From the NCBI RefSeq assembly GCF_031501865.1, contig NZ_JARRCW010000001.1, forward strand, positions 3,744,501 through 3,808,500: a DNA stretch of 64,000 nt. The letters are read 5' to 3'. The DNA is from Pseudovibrio sp. M1P-2-3 (lineage in GTDB: Bacteria > Pseudomonadota > Alphaproteobacteria > Rhizobiales > Stappiaceae). Shown one piece after another: positions 26,941 through 35,133 of this stretch. Each line of letters begins with the position of its first letter. Position 1 is the first letter of the stretch. Below the pieces are notes generated by a model, which was not told the DNA's origin, did no database searches, and saw only the letters and a list, made by a program, of their open reading frames with translations. The translations under genes were made by a program, and so were the position numbers.

Positions 26941-26969
26941 GTCAAGATCTTTTTTGAAAGTTTTCCAAA

Positions 26970-27446
26970 ATGCGTGGAACAGACCTTTTAACCATTGGGC
27001 AAATGGCGGAGCGCACGGGTCTTTCAACCTCAGCCATCCGGTTTTATGAAGAGAAGGGGCTTGTCACTGCGCTGCGCAATTCTGGAGGTCAGCGTCGTTT
27101 TATGCGAGCCGACATCCGGCGCCTGTCGTTTATTCTTGTTGCGCAGGAATTCGGGTTCACAATTGCACAAATCAGCGAACAACTTGCCCGCTTACCAGAA
27201 GGGCGCGCCCCCAACAAGGCAGACTGGACCAAGCTCAGTAACCAGTTCAAAACACATCTGGACGAACGCATTGCAAAAATGATGGAGCTGAGAAAGAAAC
27301 TCGATAGTTGCATAGGCTGCGGCTGCTTGTCCATGCGCACATGTCAGCTCTACAACGCTGGTGATGCCGCTTCCCACTACGGACGCGGCCCCCGCTATAT
27401 TTTGGGAGACACCCCACCAGAACCTGCGACAAATAAGGCGAAGTAG
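26970..27446 (+). CDS. soxR: SoxR redox-sensing regulator
   Basis: A 158-aa MerR-family regulator. The winged helix-turn-helix is LTIGQMAERTGLSTSAIRFYE (residues 7-27), with a dimerisation helix in the middle. The [2Fe-2S] ligands are Cys114, Cys117, Cys119 and Cys125 (CIGCGC, then C), followed by GPRYIL, diagnostic for SoxR. It senses redox-cycling drugs or superoxide. The C-terminus has a short proline-rich extension. Transcribed away from its likely VOC target. Confidence 0.97.
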   Translation: MRGTDLLTIGQMAERTGLSTSAIRFYEEKGLVTALRNSGGQRRFMRADIRRLSFILVAQEFGFTIAQISEQLARLPEGRAPNKADWTKLSNQFKTHLDERIAKMMELRKKLDSCIGCGCLSMRTCQLYNAGDAASHYGRGPRYILGDTPPEPATNKAK

Positions 27447-27813
27447 ACAATGATAAGATATACTACCTAGGTCAAGTTGTCGCTATATTATTGAAATAAT
27501 TAAATTAAATTTGTAAGTTAAAAACCATAGTCACATGGGATCATTATGTCTTTATTGTGACTATTGCCACATTTCATTTTTCAGAAGCCATAGATTACCA
27601 TGAATATTCTTTAGAATTCCCCCATTTACCCTCCCGTTTACGGCAGTAGTGGATATTCATTATTCTGCCATAGGAAGACCCATTTCAATTCCTAATCAGT
27701 TTGTGGTTTTAGCTCTCAAGATTGCACCTCAATTACAGGTTTATCCATGCACTTAATTGCGGAACACCTAAAGTATTGCAACGAGCATCACTAAAAACTA
27801 AGGAAATATAAAA
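27447..27813. other. AT-rich gap with a 9-bp dyad
   Basis: Lies between soxR and a small secreted protein. At 27527-27564 there are 9-bp perfect arms, ATAGTCACA and TGTGACTAT, with a 20-nt spacer. It could be a regulator site for the downstream gene. No coding frame is supported. Confidence 0.45.
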
Positions 27814-28104
27814 ATGAAAAAAGTACTATGCACAATCACACTTGCAGCCTCTCTTGGCGCCGTTTCCATGCCTGCAATGGCGATGGGTGTTCCCGTTATG
27901 CCAACGCAACCGACAAAAGTCGAAAAAGTTGCTACATCAGCTGAGCAAGCAGTTGAAAAATTGCACCTTTCCGAAGAAAAAGCTGCCCGCGTTAACGAAA
28001 TTCTGAAATCTGAAGAAGTAAAAGACGAAGCTGCACTGAAAGACATGCTGAAAGACGAGTTGTCTGTTGAACAGATCGACCAGCTGATCGCAGCAATTAA
28101 ATAA
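27814..28104 (+). CDS. small secreted protein of unknown function
   Basis: A 96-aa protein. A Sec signal peptide (KKVLCTITLAASLGAVSMPAMA, residues 2-23, cleavage near AMA) is followed by a Lys/Glu-rich helical region (residues 38-96, e.g. EKLHLSEEKAARVNEILKSEE and QIDQLIAAIK). I recognise no domain. AAGGAAATATAAAA precedes the ATG and two hairpins follow, so it is a self-contained transcript, perhaps strongly expressed. Periplasmic location inferred. Confidence 0.75.
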   Translation: MKKVLCTITLAASLGAVSMPAMAMGVPVMPTQPTKVEKVATSAEQAVEKLHLSEEKAARVNEILKSEEVKDEAALKDMLKDELSVEQIDQLIAAIK

Positions 28105-28212
28105 GGCAGGTCTTGTCCTGCCCTATGGCATATAGGGGTACCAATGCCGAAATACTGGTTGTTTTGAGCTAATAACCAGAAAAAACCGGAGGTCAACGCC
28201 CCCGGTTTTTTT
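28105..28212 (+). terminator. terminator pair after secreted protein
   Basis: A small hairpin GGCAGG-TCTTGT-CCTGCC (28105-28122) comes directly after the stop. Then AAAAAACCGG...CCGGTTTTTT (about 28180-28212), a stem ending in a T-run, is a good rho-independent terminator, usable in both directions because of the A/T arms. Confidence 0.75.
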
Positions 28213-28431
28213 ATCGCCCAATAACTATGGCACTTGCTCATCCGTTAAAAGGGCTTCCCAACAAAAGGTCCAGTAGAGTTTGAGAAAGAACAGGTTCATA
28301 AAATGGATAATTTGAAAACAATTTATTCCGTTGTTTTTTATTTTCGAGATACTAGGAAACGAACATTGTATTGCCTCTAAATTTATGTTGCTCCTTAATG
28401 CGCCGCTTATATCCATAGAAGGAGATGGGTT

Positions 28432-29310
28432 ATGACGGTCGTGAAAAAAACCAACATGGAGAGCATTTTTGCTCAAAAGACCCGACTAACAAAACTACTT
28501 ACCCGCACCCCACGAAACGATGAGGACCCTCTACCAATCCCACCTGCGGTTATAGATCCGGAGAACAAACTTCCTGGTGTTACCTACAGCATCTTTCAAA
28601 TGAACGATGCGCCTGAGGAACTGAAGGAAGAAGTCGAAATCGGCAAGGAATTGACGGAAAAGTTCCTTAGCCTTGCTGGCGCCATTGTCCAGAATGAAGC
28701 TGATTTTCGCGGCGACCCTTCCTATGTTCAAAAAGAAGAAGGGTGGCGCGACGCATTCGGTTTCTTTACTGATTTTTTCACGATTAACACCAATGGCAAC
28801 CGCAATCTGAAACTGGAAACAGCAGGGACAAGAGTTGCCAGAAAAACTCTGGATTTCGCCTGCAATGTCATAGCGGCCGAGATAGGAGACTTTCAAACCT
28901 ACTTGCAGGGAGTAGCGGATGTACTTTCTGATGAGGCAAAAGAAACAGAACAGTCGCAGACAATGCTCTACAATTTCTGCCAGCACAATCTGTTTGAGAA
29001 CTCAAGTGGGGTTATTTTCTATCTCCCGCAAATATCCTTCGCCCACACTCACTTTTCATTAAAGGAATCAAAGCACCTTGGCGTGTGCTCAGAGAGCCAT
29101 GAAGTAAAAATGGACCTGGTTCTCAACCAGATGATTATGACATTTGCTATAAAGTCGTACATGAATGACACACTGTTCAGAGAACAGTGCAACGACTTCA
29201 TAGAGAATTTTAGAACAAAATCTATCGAGAAGAAAAAGACAACCCTTCAAGAAAGACTAAACAGAGTGAAACCTGCACCCGAGCAAAAAAAGCTGCTACG
29301 TGCAGCTTAA
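28432..29310 (+). CDS. unknown helical protein, 292 aa
   Basis: I do not recognise a family. There is no signal peptide. The protein is mostly amphipathic helices, with charged ends (TVVKKTNMES and a C-terminal KKKTTLQERLNRVK). A central part reads GNRNLKLETAGTRVARKTLDFACNVI. A probable beta-hairpin follows (GVIFYLPQISFAHTHFSL, about 193-210), then LGVCSESHEVKMDL with Cys219. Size and layout vaguely recall the lipid-binding, S-acylated Evf-type virulence factors, but I cannot support that from motifs. AGAAGGAG precedes the start and a strong terminator follows. Isolated transcription unit. Confidence 0.55.
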   Translation: MTVVKKTNMESIFAQKTRLTKLLTRTPRNDEDPLPIPPAVIDPENKLPGVTYSIFQMNDAPEELKEEVEIGKELTEKFLSLAGAIVQNEADFRGDPSYVQKEEGWRDAFGFFTDFFTINTNGNRNLKLETAGTRVARKTLDFACNVIAAEIGDFQTYLQGVADVLSDEAKETEQSQTMLYNFCQHNLFENSSGVIFYLPQISFAHTHFSLKESKHLGVCSESHEVKMDLVLNQMIMTFAIKSYMNDTLFREQCNDFIENFRTKSIEKKKTTLQERLNRVKPAPEQKKLLRAA

Positions 29311-29331
29311 TGATCTCTCACTGAAAATTCT

Positions 29332-29368
29332 CAGAGGCTCCAACCGGAGCCTCTGCTATTCTTTTTTA
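29332..29368. terminator. bidirectional terminator
   Basis: A 10-bp perfect stem CAGAGGCTCC / GGAGCCTCTG with a 4-nt loop (AACC), followed by CTTTTTTATT on the + strand. It lies between the convergent 292-aa gene and speB. Confidence 0.85.
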
Positions 29369-30220
29369 TTTCTCTGCCGCAGCAGCCATCAGGCGATAAG
29401 TCACCTGCGCTGCGGTAAAGTCCCATGCGGCATTGCCATCTGGGGCGAGTTCCACCACATCGATCCCAACACAGCGGCGGCCTTTCAAAGCGCTTTCAAC
29501 CAAGCGTAATGATTGATAGTAGGCAAGACCACCTGGAACCGGCGTACCTGTTGCTGGCATGAAAGCGGGATCGAGACCGTCCACATCAAAGGACACATAA
29601 ACCAGCTCCGGAAAGTCCTCGGGTAGTTCGATATCCAGAATATTGCCGCAGACCAGTTCTTCCGCATCCATGAAGAAGACATCATATTCTTTGCGGCTAT
29701 CCACTTCCTGTTGGCACAAAGCACGCACGCCGAACTGAGCTAAAGAGTGCCCATTTTCCACCAACAGGTTCATGACAGAGGCGTGGGAGTGTTTCTCTCC
29801 TTGATAGGCAATGCGCAGATCCGCATGGGCATCGATTTGTACGATACCGACCTTTTGACCAAGAGCACGGGATACACCGGTGATTGCTCCGTATGAAAGG
29901 GAATGTTCACCGCCCAGTGTCACAGGAACTTTGCCTGCCAGAACAGCGGCTTGCGTGCGCTGTGCGAGGCGCTCCATCACTTCGGGCAGCGGGCCACTGC
30001 AATTCACGGCCTCTTCTGTATGAATACCTAATGCACATGGCTCACTGCCCTTACACAAGCGCTCTAGCTCGCTGCTTGCCTCGATAATCGCCGCTGGACC
30101 ATTCTGTGTTCCAGAGCCATAAGAAACTGTCCTCTCAAGAGGCATGGGAATGATACAAAAGCGGGCATTTTCCTCAGTGCGCTCAACTTCTGTCAGTTCA
30201 CTATCAAGGAAGATAGTCAT
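29366..30220 (-). CDS. speB: agmatinase
   Basis: A 284-aa ureohydrolase. The binuclear manganese ligands are in GGEHS (103-107), DAHAD (130-134) and SFDVDGLDP (210-218), all intact. It hydrolyses agmatine to putrescine and urea. It follows speA and the carboxyspermidine genes on the same strand after a 197-bp gap, which fits arginine decarboxylase supplying its substrate. Other ureohydrolases (arginase, guanidinobutyrase) share the motifs; the context favours agmatinase. Confidence 0.9.
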   Translation of the reverse strand: MTIFLDSELTEVERTEENARFCIIPMPLERTVSYGSGTQNGPAAIIEASSELERLCKGSEPCALGIHTEEAVNCSGPLPEVMERLAQRTQAAVLAGKVPVTLGGEHSLSYGAITGVSRALGQKVGIVQIDAHADLRIAYQGEKHSHASVMNLLVENGHSLAQFGVRALCQQEVDSRKEYDVFFMDAEELVCGNILDIELPEDFPELVYVSFDVDGLDPAFMPATGTPVPGGLAYYQSLRLVESALKGRRCVGIDVVELAPDGNAAWDFTAAQVTYRLMAAAAEK

Positions 30221-30253
30221 CTAATTGCTATCCTTATTAATTTTCGCCAAAGC

Positions 30254-30305
30254 TTCAAGCTGTGAGACGTTTTATTGAAACAGCTCTCTAATAACCTATT
30301 GTTTA
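30254..30305 (+). repeat. dispersed composite repeat, partial copy
   Basis: TGTGAGACGTTTTATTGAAA and CAGCTCTCTAATAACCTATTG match the first half of the repeats at 7983-8090 and 57993-58090; the second half is absent or too diverged. The GAG-N2-GTTT...AAAC-N2-CTC dyad is intact. Located in the speB-decarboxylase intergenic space. Confidence 0.65.
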
Positions 30306-30417
30306 ACCACACATCGCCTTGAATGGATCCTTGATTAAATCTAGGATGACGCCGGAAAGAGTAACAAAACTCAGCAATCATCCCCTGATCTGCGCACCAG
30401 TTTAATCAATAGCCCAG

Positions 30418-31593
30418 TTACGAAAGTCGTCCTAAAAAGTCCTCATAGGAAAACTCGCGGATCATGCGAAGCTCATCTGTCTTGCTGTTCCATATGGCTA
30501 TGGACGGTAATGGCACACCATTAAACGTGTTGGTTTTTACCATTGAATAGTGAGCTTGATCCAAAAACGCGATGCGATCACCAATCTGCAAAGGCTTTGC
30601 ACGGCTATAATCGCCAATCACGTCACCCGCCAGACAGGACGGACCACCAAAGCGGTAGTAGTGCCCTTGTTTCACTTCATGCAGCATGGCCGGGCGGTAA
30701 GGAGCCTCAATTACATCTGGCATATGGCAGGTAGCGGAGATATCGGTGATGGCCAGATCTACACTATTTTTGGGTAGGTCCAGAACTTCACCAACCAAAA
30801 TTCCAGCATCCAGTGCCACCGCTTCTCCCGGCTCCAGGTAGATTTCCAAGCCGGTACGCTCGCGCAGATCCTTGATGAACGAGATCAAGGCTTCCCTGTC
30901 GTAGTCAGCGCGGGTGATATGGTGTCCACCACCAAAATTGAGCCACTTCAACTGCCCAACGTACGGAGCCAGCTTTTCCTCAACCGCTGCCCATGTGCGG
31001 GCCAGAGGCTCAAAGCCCTGCTCGCAAAGGGTGTGCATGTGAAAACCTTCAACACCATCCATCACCTCATTGCTGAGCTGAGACACAGGAAAGCCCAAAC
31101 GGGAACACGGTGCACAAGGGTCGTACTTGGGAACTTCCCCCTCAGAATGCTCTGGATTGATGCGCAGGCCAACGCTCACAGCTCGCCCGCTTGCCTTAAC
31201 ACTTGGCAGGAAACGATCTTTTTGAGCAGGTGAGTTGAAAATCAAGTGATCGGACAGAGAAATAATCCTATCCATATCACTCGCCTTGTAGCCAGCGCAG
31301 AATGTGGCAACCTCACCGTCATAGTACTCCCGCCCAAGCTTTGCCTCGAAAAAGCCAGAGGCGCAGGTTCCCTCCAGATAGCGGCTTACCAACGGGGCCA
31401 GCGAGAACATGGAGAACGCCTTCAATGCAGAGAGAATGTGAGCGCCTGAACGGTCGCCCACATCTTTCAAAATCTGCAGATTGCGTTCAATCGACGCTTC
31501 ATCCACTACAAAGCAAGGGGATGGAACGCGGTTCAGGTCAAACGAGCAGAACGCTCCCGCACCGCCTGCCTGTGTCTGCATCATCTGTGTCAT
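30418..31593 (-). CDS. nspC: carboxynorspermidine/carboxyspermidine decarboxylase
   Basis: A 391-aa PLP enzyme of the alanine-racemase fold. The Schiff-base lysine is in SALKAFSM (Lys58). GFHMHTLCEQ, NFGGGHHIT and YLEPGEAVALDAG follow, and the catalytic cysteine region is in GPSCLAGDVIGDY near the C-terminus. It decarboxylates carboxyspermidine to spermidine (or the nor-form). Four bp separate it from the dehydrogenase gene, with AGGA overlapping. Part of the putrescine-to-spermidine route that needs no decarboxylated SAM. Confidence 0.94.
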   Translation of the reverse strand: MTQMMQTQAGGAGAFCSFDLNRVPSPCFVVDEASIERNLQILKDVGDRSGAHILSALKAFSMFSLAPLVSRYLEGTCASGFFEAKLGREYYDGEVATFCAGYKASDMDRIISLSDHLIFNSPAQKDRFLPSVKASGRAVSVGLRINPEHSEGEVPKYDPCAPCSRLGFPVSQLSNEVMDGVEGFHMHTLCEQGFEPLARTWAAVEEKLAPYVGQLKWLNFGGGHHITRADYDREALISFIKDLRERTGLEIYLEPGEAVALDAGILVGEVLDLPKNSVDLAITDISATCHMPDVIEAPYRPAMLHEVKQGHYYRFGGPSCLAGDVIGDYSRAKPLQIGDRIAFLDQAHYSMVKTNTFNGVPLPSIAIWNSKTDELRMIREFSYEDFLGRLS

Positions 31594-31597
31594 ATTC

Positions 31598-32809
31598 CTA
31601 GAACTTCACCGGGCCTTTGAGTTCTTTGTACTGCCAAGGCAGGCCATGCTCTAACAGCATCTCCATGAAGGCATCAGGGTCAAGCTGCTCCATGTTCCAT
31701 ACACCCGGCTGTTTCCAAATGCCTTTCAGCACCATAGCCGCGCCGATCATGGCAGGTACACCAGTTGTATAGCTCACGGCTTGAGAGCCAACTTCCTTGT
31801 AGCACTCTTCATGGTCACATACATTATAGATGTAGTAGGTTTTCTCGCCCGAACCGTCTTTTGCCTGACCGGTTACAATGTCACCAATACAGGTTTTTCC
31901 TTTTGTCAATTCACCCAGATCGCTCGGATCAGGCAAAACAGACTTCAGGAATTGCAAAGGAATAATTTCCTTCCCTTCATGCATCACCGGCTCGATGGAG
32001 GTCATACCAATGCCTTCCAACACGCGCACATGATTGATGTAAGCATCGCCAAAAGTCATCCAGAAGCGAGCACGTTCGATTTCTGGGAAGTGGGTTTTCA
32101 AGCTTTCCAGTTCCTCATGGTACATGAGGTACATATTCTTGTTGCCAACCTCTGGGAAGCCGAATTCCACTTTCTGCGTCATAGCAGGAGATGTAACCCA
32201 ATCACCCTTTTCCCAGTGGCGCGCATCGGCTGTCACTTCGCGGATGTTGATTTCAGGATTGAAGTTGGTCGCAAAGGCTTTGCCATTGTCGCCGCCGTTA
32301 CAATCCAGAATATCGATCTGGCGAATGGTTTCCAGCTTGTGCTTCTTGAGCCATGTAGCAAAAACGGAAGTCACACCGGGGTCAAAACCGGAGCCAAGGA
32401 TCGCTGTCAGGCCAGCTTTTTTGAAGCGCTCCTGGTAGGCCCACTGCCAGTGATACTCAAACTTTGCTTCATCTTCTGGCTCGTAGTTGGCAGTGTCCAG
32501 ATAGTTGATGCCAGCCTCAAGGCAGGCGTCCATAAGCTTCAAGTCTTGGTAGGGCAGAGCAAGGTTCACCAGCAGCTCAGCGCCGCTTTCCTTGATAAGC
32601 GCAACAACAGCACTCACATCCATCGCATCCACTTCAGCGGTTTTGATGGTTACGCCAGTTCTTTCCTGTACGCTTTTGGCAATATCATCGCACTTGAAAA
32701 TACGGCGGGATGCCAGCGTAATCTCGGAGAAGATATCCGAATTCATTGCCATTTTATGCACGGCTGCGGAAGATACCCCGCCTGCACCGATGACCAGAGT
32801 CTTACCCAT
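31598..32809 (-). CDS. carboxynorspermidine/carboxyspermidine dehydrogenase (saccharopine dehydrogenase-like)
   Basis: A 403-aa NADPH-dependent enzyme. The Rossmann motif GAGGVSSAAVHKM is at residues 8-20, and LVNLALPYQDL, ANYEPEDEAKFEY and LGSGFDPGVTSVFA blocks are typical of the family, as is DCNGGDNG. It reductively condenses putrescine with aspartate semialdehyde. Located between speA (21 bp) and the decarboxylase (4 bp). Enough context exists to rule out lysine catabolism. Confidence 0.93.
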   Translation of the reverse strand: MGKTLVIGAGGVSSAAVHKMAMNSDIFSEITLASRRIFKCDDIAKSVQERTGVTIKTAEVDAMDVSAVVALIKESGAELLVNLALPYQDLKLMDACLEAGINYLDTANYEPEDEAKFEYHWQWAYQERFKKAGLTAILGSGFDPGVTSVFATWLKKHKLETIRQIDILDCNGGDNGKAFATNFNPEINIREVTADARHWEKGDWVTSPAMTQKVEFGFPEVGNKNMYLMYHEELESLKTHFPEIERARFWMTFGDAYINHVRVLEGIGMTSIEPVMHEGKEIIPLQFLKSVLPDPSDLGELTKGKTCIGDIVTGQAKDGSGEKTYYIYNVCDHEECYKEVGSQAVSYTTGVPAMIGAAMVLKGIWKQPGVWNMEQLDPDAFMEMLLEHGLPWQYKELKGPVKF

Positions 32810-32830
32810 TCTTGAGCCTCCAGTTAGAGA

Positions 32831-34720
32831 TTATTCGTAGTAAGTGTAACCGTTGATGCTGTCCCGATAGGCAGCCATCAAAGTGCGACGATCAGAATTC
32901 TTGATTTTACCCAGTGAAATTGCGCGATCAATCATTTTGCGGAAAGTATCGACACAGTCGCGTGGGTCATATTCCACGTAGGACAGAACCTGAGAGATGG
33001 TATCCCCTTCCACTTCTTGCAGAAGGTCAAAACCGCCATCTTCGCGCAGTTCAATAGTCGCCACATTGGTATCGCCAAACAGGTTATGCAGATCGCCCAG
33101 CGTTTCTTGATAGGCCCCCACAAAGAACACGCCCATGTAGTAGGGCTTATCCTCTGTCAGGCTGTGCACCGGAAGCGAGGGAGACATGCCGTCCGCCAGA
33201 ATGAACTGGTCCACCTTGCCATCAGAATCGCAGGTGATATCAGAAAGTACCGCGCGCCTGTCCGGCTCTTCATTGAGCTGCTGCAGTGGCACAATTGGGT
33301 GGATTTGATCAATGGCCCACACATCTGGCAGGGACTGGAACAGGGAGAAGTTACAGTGATAGATATCAACCTGTTTAGCCAAATGGGTTTCAATCTCCGG
33401 TCGGCTCTCAACAGTGCGGGCCAGAGCTTTAATATGCGCCATTAAATTGAGGTAGATACGCTCCGCCCGCCCCATCTGGCGTAAACCGATATAGCCACGG
33501 CGGAAAAGTGCCCGCAGCTCATTGCGATAGAAGTCTGCATCATTCACACACTCCTGCATGCGCTCGGCGGTCAAATACCCGCGAATAGCAGCGAGGTCGG
33601 AAACCAGATGGTGATCATCCTCTTCCACGTCCGGCGCTGTTGCGGCATCAAACAGGGTTGTTTCCAAAACGTTAAACAGCAGCATCGACGATGTGGCAAC
33701 TACAGCGCGTCCGCTCTCTGTCACCAATACAGGATGATCCAGCTCAGCTTCATCCATGGCATAGCAAACCGTTTCGACCACCGCATCGCAGTACTCTTCA
33801 ACGGAATAGTTGATGGAGTTTTCGCTGGCTTTTTTCTCACCTGTGTAGTCAATACCAAGGCCGCCGCCAAGGTCCAAATGGGTCAGCGGCACCCCTTCAC
33901 TCTTCAACTCGGAAAAATACCGGCAAGCTTCATTCACCGCGCGGCGCACATCGTTCACATCAGGCACTTGCGAGCCAAGGTGAGAGTGCTGCAGCTTCAG
34001 GCAGTGAAGCAGGTTATGGTCACGCAGTTTATCAAGAACCGAAACCAGCTGATCGGTATTCATGCCGAAGGTGGAACGGTCGCCAGAGCTTTCCGCCCAG
34101 TTTCCGCCAATCTGGTTGGTCAGCTTTACGCGCACACCAAGAAGCGGCTCTTCGCCCAATTCCTCGACAACAGAAATAACCGTGTCCAGCTCTTTCGGGC
34201 TTTCCAGAACGATGATGGTGTTAAAACCGATCTTGCGGGATAAAATGGCAAGGCGGATGAACTCTTCGTCTTTCACCCCGTTACACACGATCAAAGCATC
34301 ATCAGGCAAACGGTGCGCCAGCGCGATCACCAGTTCAGGCTTTGAGCCAGCTTCAAGCCCATAAGAATACTCGCGTCCGTATTCAACAATACGGTCTACA
34401 ACCTGCGCCTGCTGGTTCACCTTGATAGGGAACACACCGCGATAAACGCCTTTATACCCCACCCGCTTGATGGATGCGGCAAAGCTGTTGTTGATCCGGT
34501 GGATTTCATTTTGCAAAAACGAACTGACCCGCAGCAACAGCGGCGAAGAAATTCCACGCTGTTCAAGATCTGAAACGATTTCTGGAAGACTGATTTTTGG
34601 AGCATCTGGCTTGAGCGGATTGCTGAGCCCGATATCACCATTGGGCAGTACGGAAATAAGCCCTTTGCCCCAACGGTCTAGTCCATAAACGGAGTGAGGA
34701 GCACCTTCGTGGTTGCGCAA
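32831..34720 (-). CDS. speA: biosynthetic arginine decarboxylase
   Basis: A 629-aa PLP enzyme of fold III. Hallmarks are VYGLDRWGKG (11-20), VFPIKVNQQ with the cofactor lysine Lys100, YGLEAGSKPEL, HSHLGSQ and LDLGGGLGIDY. It makes agmatine from arginine. The only plausible start is TTG with AAAGGG 8 nt upstream. First gene of the polyamine cluster, probably transcribed with the dehydrogenase and decarboxylase. Confidence 0.96.
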   Translation of the reverse strand: MRNHEGAPHSVYGLDRWGKGLISVLPNGDIGLSNPLKPDAPKISLPEIVSDLEQRGISSPLLLRVSSFLQNEIHRINNSFAASIKRVGYKGVYRGVFPIKVNQQAQVVDRIVEYGREYSYGLEAGSKPELVIALAHRLPDDALIVCNGVKDEEFIRLAILSRKIGFNTIIVLESPKELDTVISVVEELGEEPLLGVRVKLTNQIGGNWAESSGDRSTFGMNTDQLVSVLDKLRDHNLLHCLKLQHSHLGSQVPDVNDVRRAVNEACRYFSELKSEGVPLTHLDLGGGLGIDYTGEKKASENSINYSVEEYCDAVVETVCYAMDEAELDHPVLVTESGRAVVATSSMLLFNVLETTLFDAATAPDVEEDDHHLVSDLAAIRGYLTAERMQECVNDADFYRNELRALFRRGYIGLRQMGRAERIYLNLMAHIKALARTVESRPEIETHLAKQVDIYHCNFSLFQSLPDVWAIDQIHPIVPLQQLNEEPDRRAVLSDITCDSDGKVDQFILADGMSPSLPVHSLTEDKPYYMGVFFVGAYQETLGDLHNLFGDTNVATIELREDGGFDLLQEVEGDTISQVLSYVEYDPRDCVDTFRKMIDRAISLGKIKNSDRRTLMAAYRDSINGYTYYE

Positions 34721-35133
34721 CCGTTTATCCCTTTCTAGTCCACGTACGAAGCTATAAACGCCGCGTACTGCTGATCATGAGTGAAAACCGCGCATCCATT
34801 CCTTTTTTAAGCTTCACACGTTGTAACAAACGGTTATCTTGGCCCCTCTTGCACGAAGCCTTTCCGCTCTACTCTTTCCGAAGCGTTTTTGGTAAAAACA
34901 CGGTATTTGCGTAAATTCTCGATTAGCTCTCATATGTCAATAAAAACTATCATTTATGCGCAAAATATCCAGCGAAATGGAAAGGTAAAATGTTGAAGAG
35001 AGGATATATTGAGAGTTTCTCGTATAAAGGGTATCCTGCCCCATTAACCCCTTAATTCCTATATACTGATCCGTAGATTTTTGAAAATCTCAATCTCCTG
35101 TAGGCTTACTCCGTCGTTTAGGGGAGAAGCGCA
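34721..35133. other. non-coding gap, divergent promoters
   Basis: Separates divergent speA and the amidase. The ribosome site of the amidase (GGGGAGAAG) lies at its right end and that of speA (AAAGGG) at its left. No strong dyad, RNA structure or short gene recognised. Confidence 0.35.

Noticed and set aside
31781-32815. 344-codon frame on the + strand
   Set aside because: It lies opposite the carboxyspermidine dehydrogenase gene, and its translation has no recognisable sequence.
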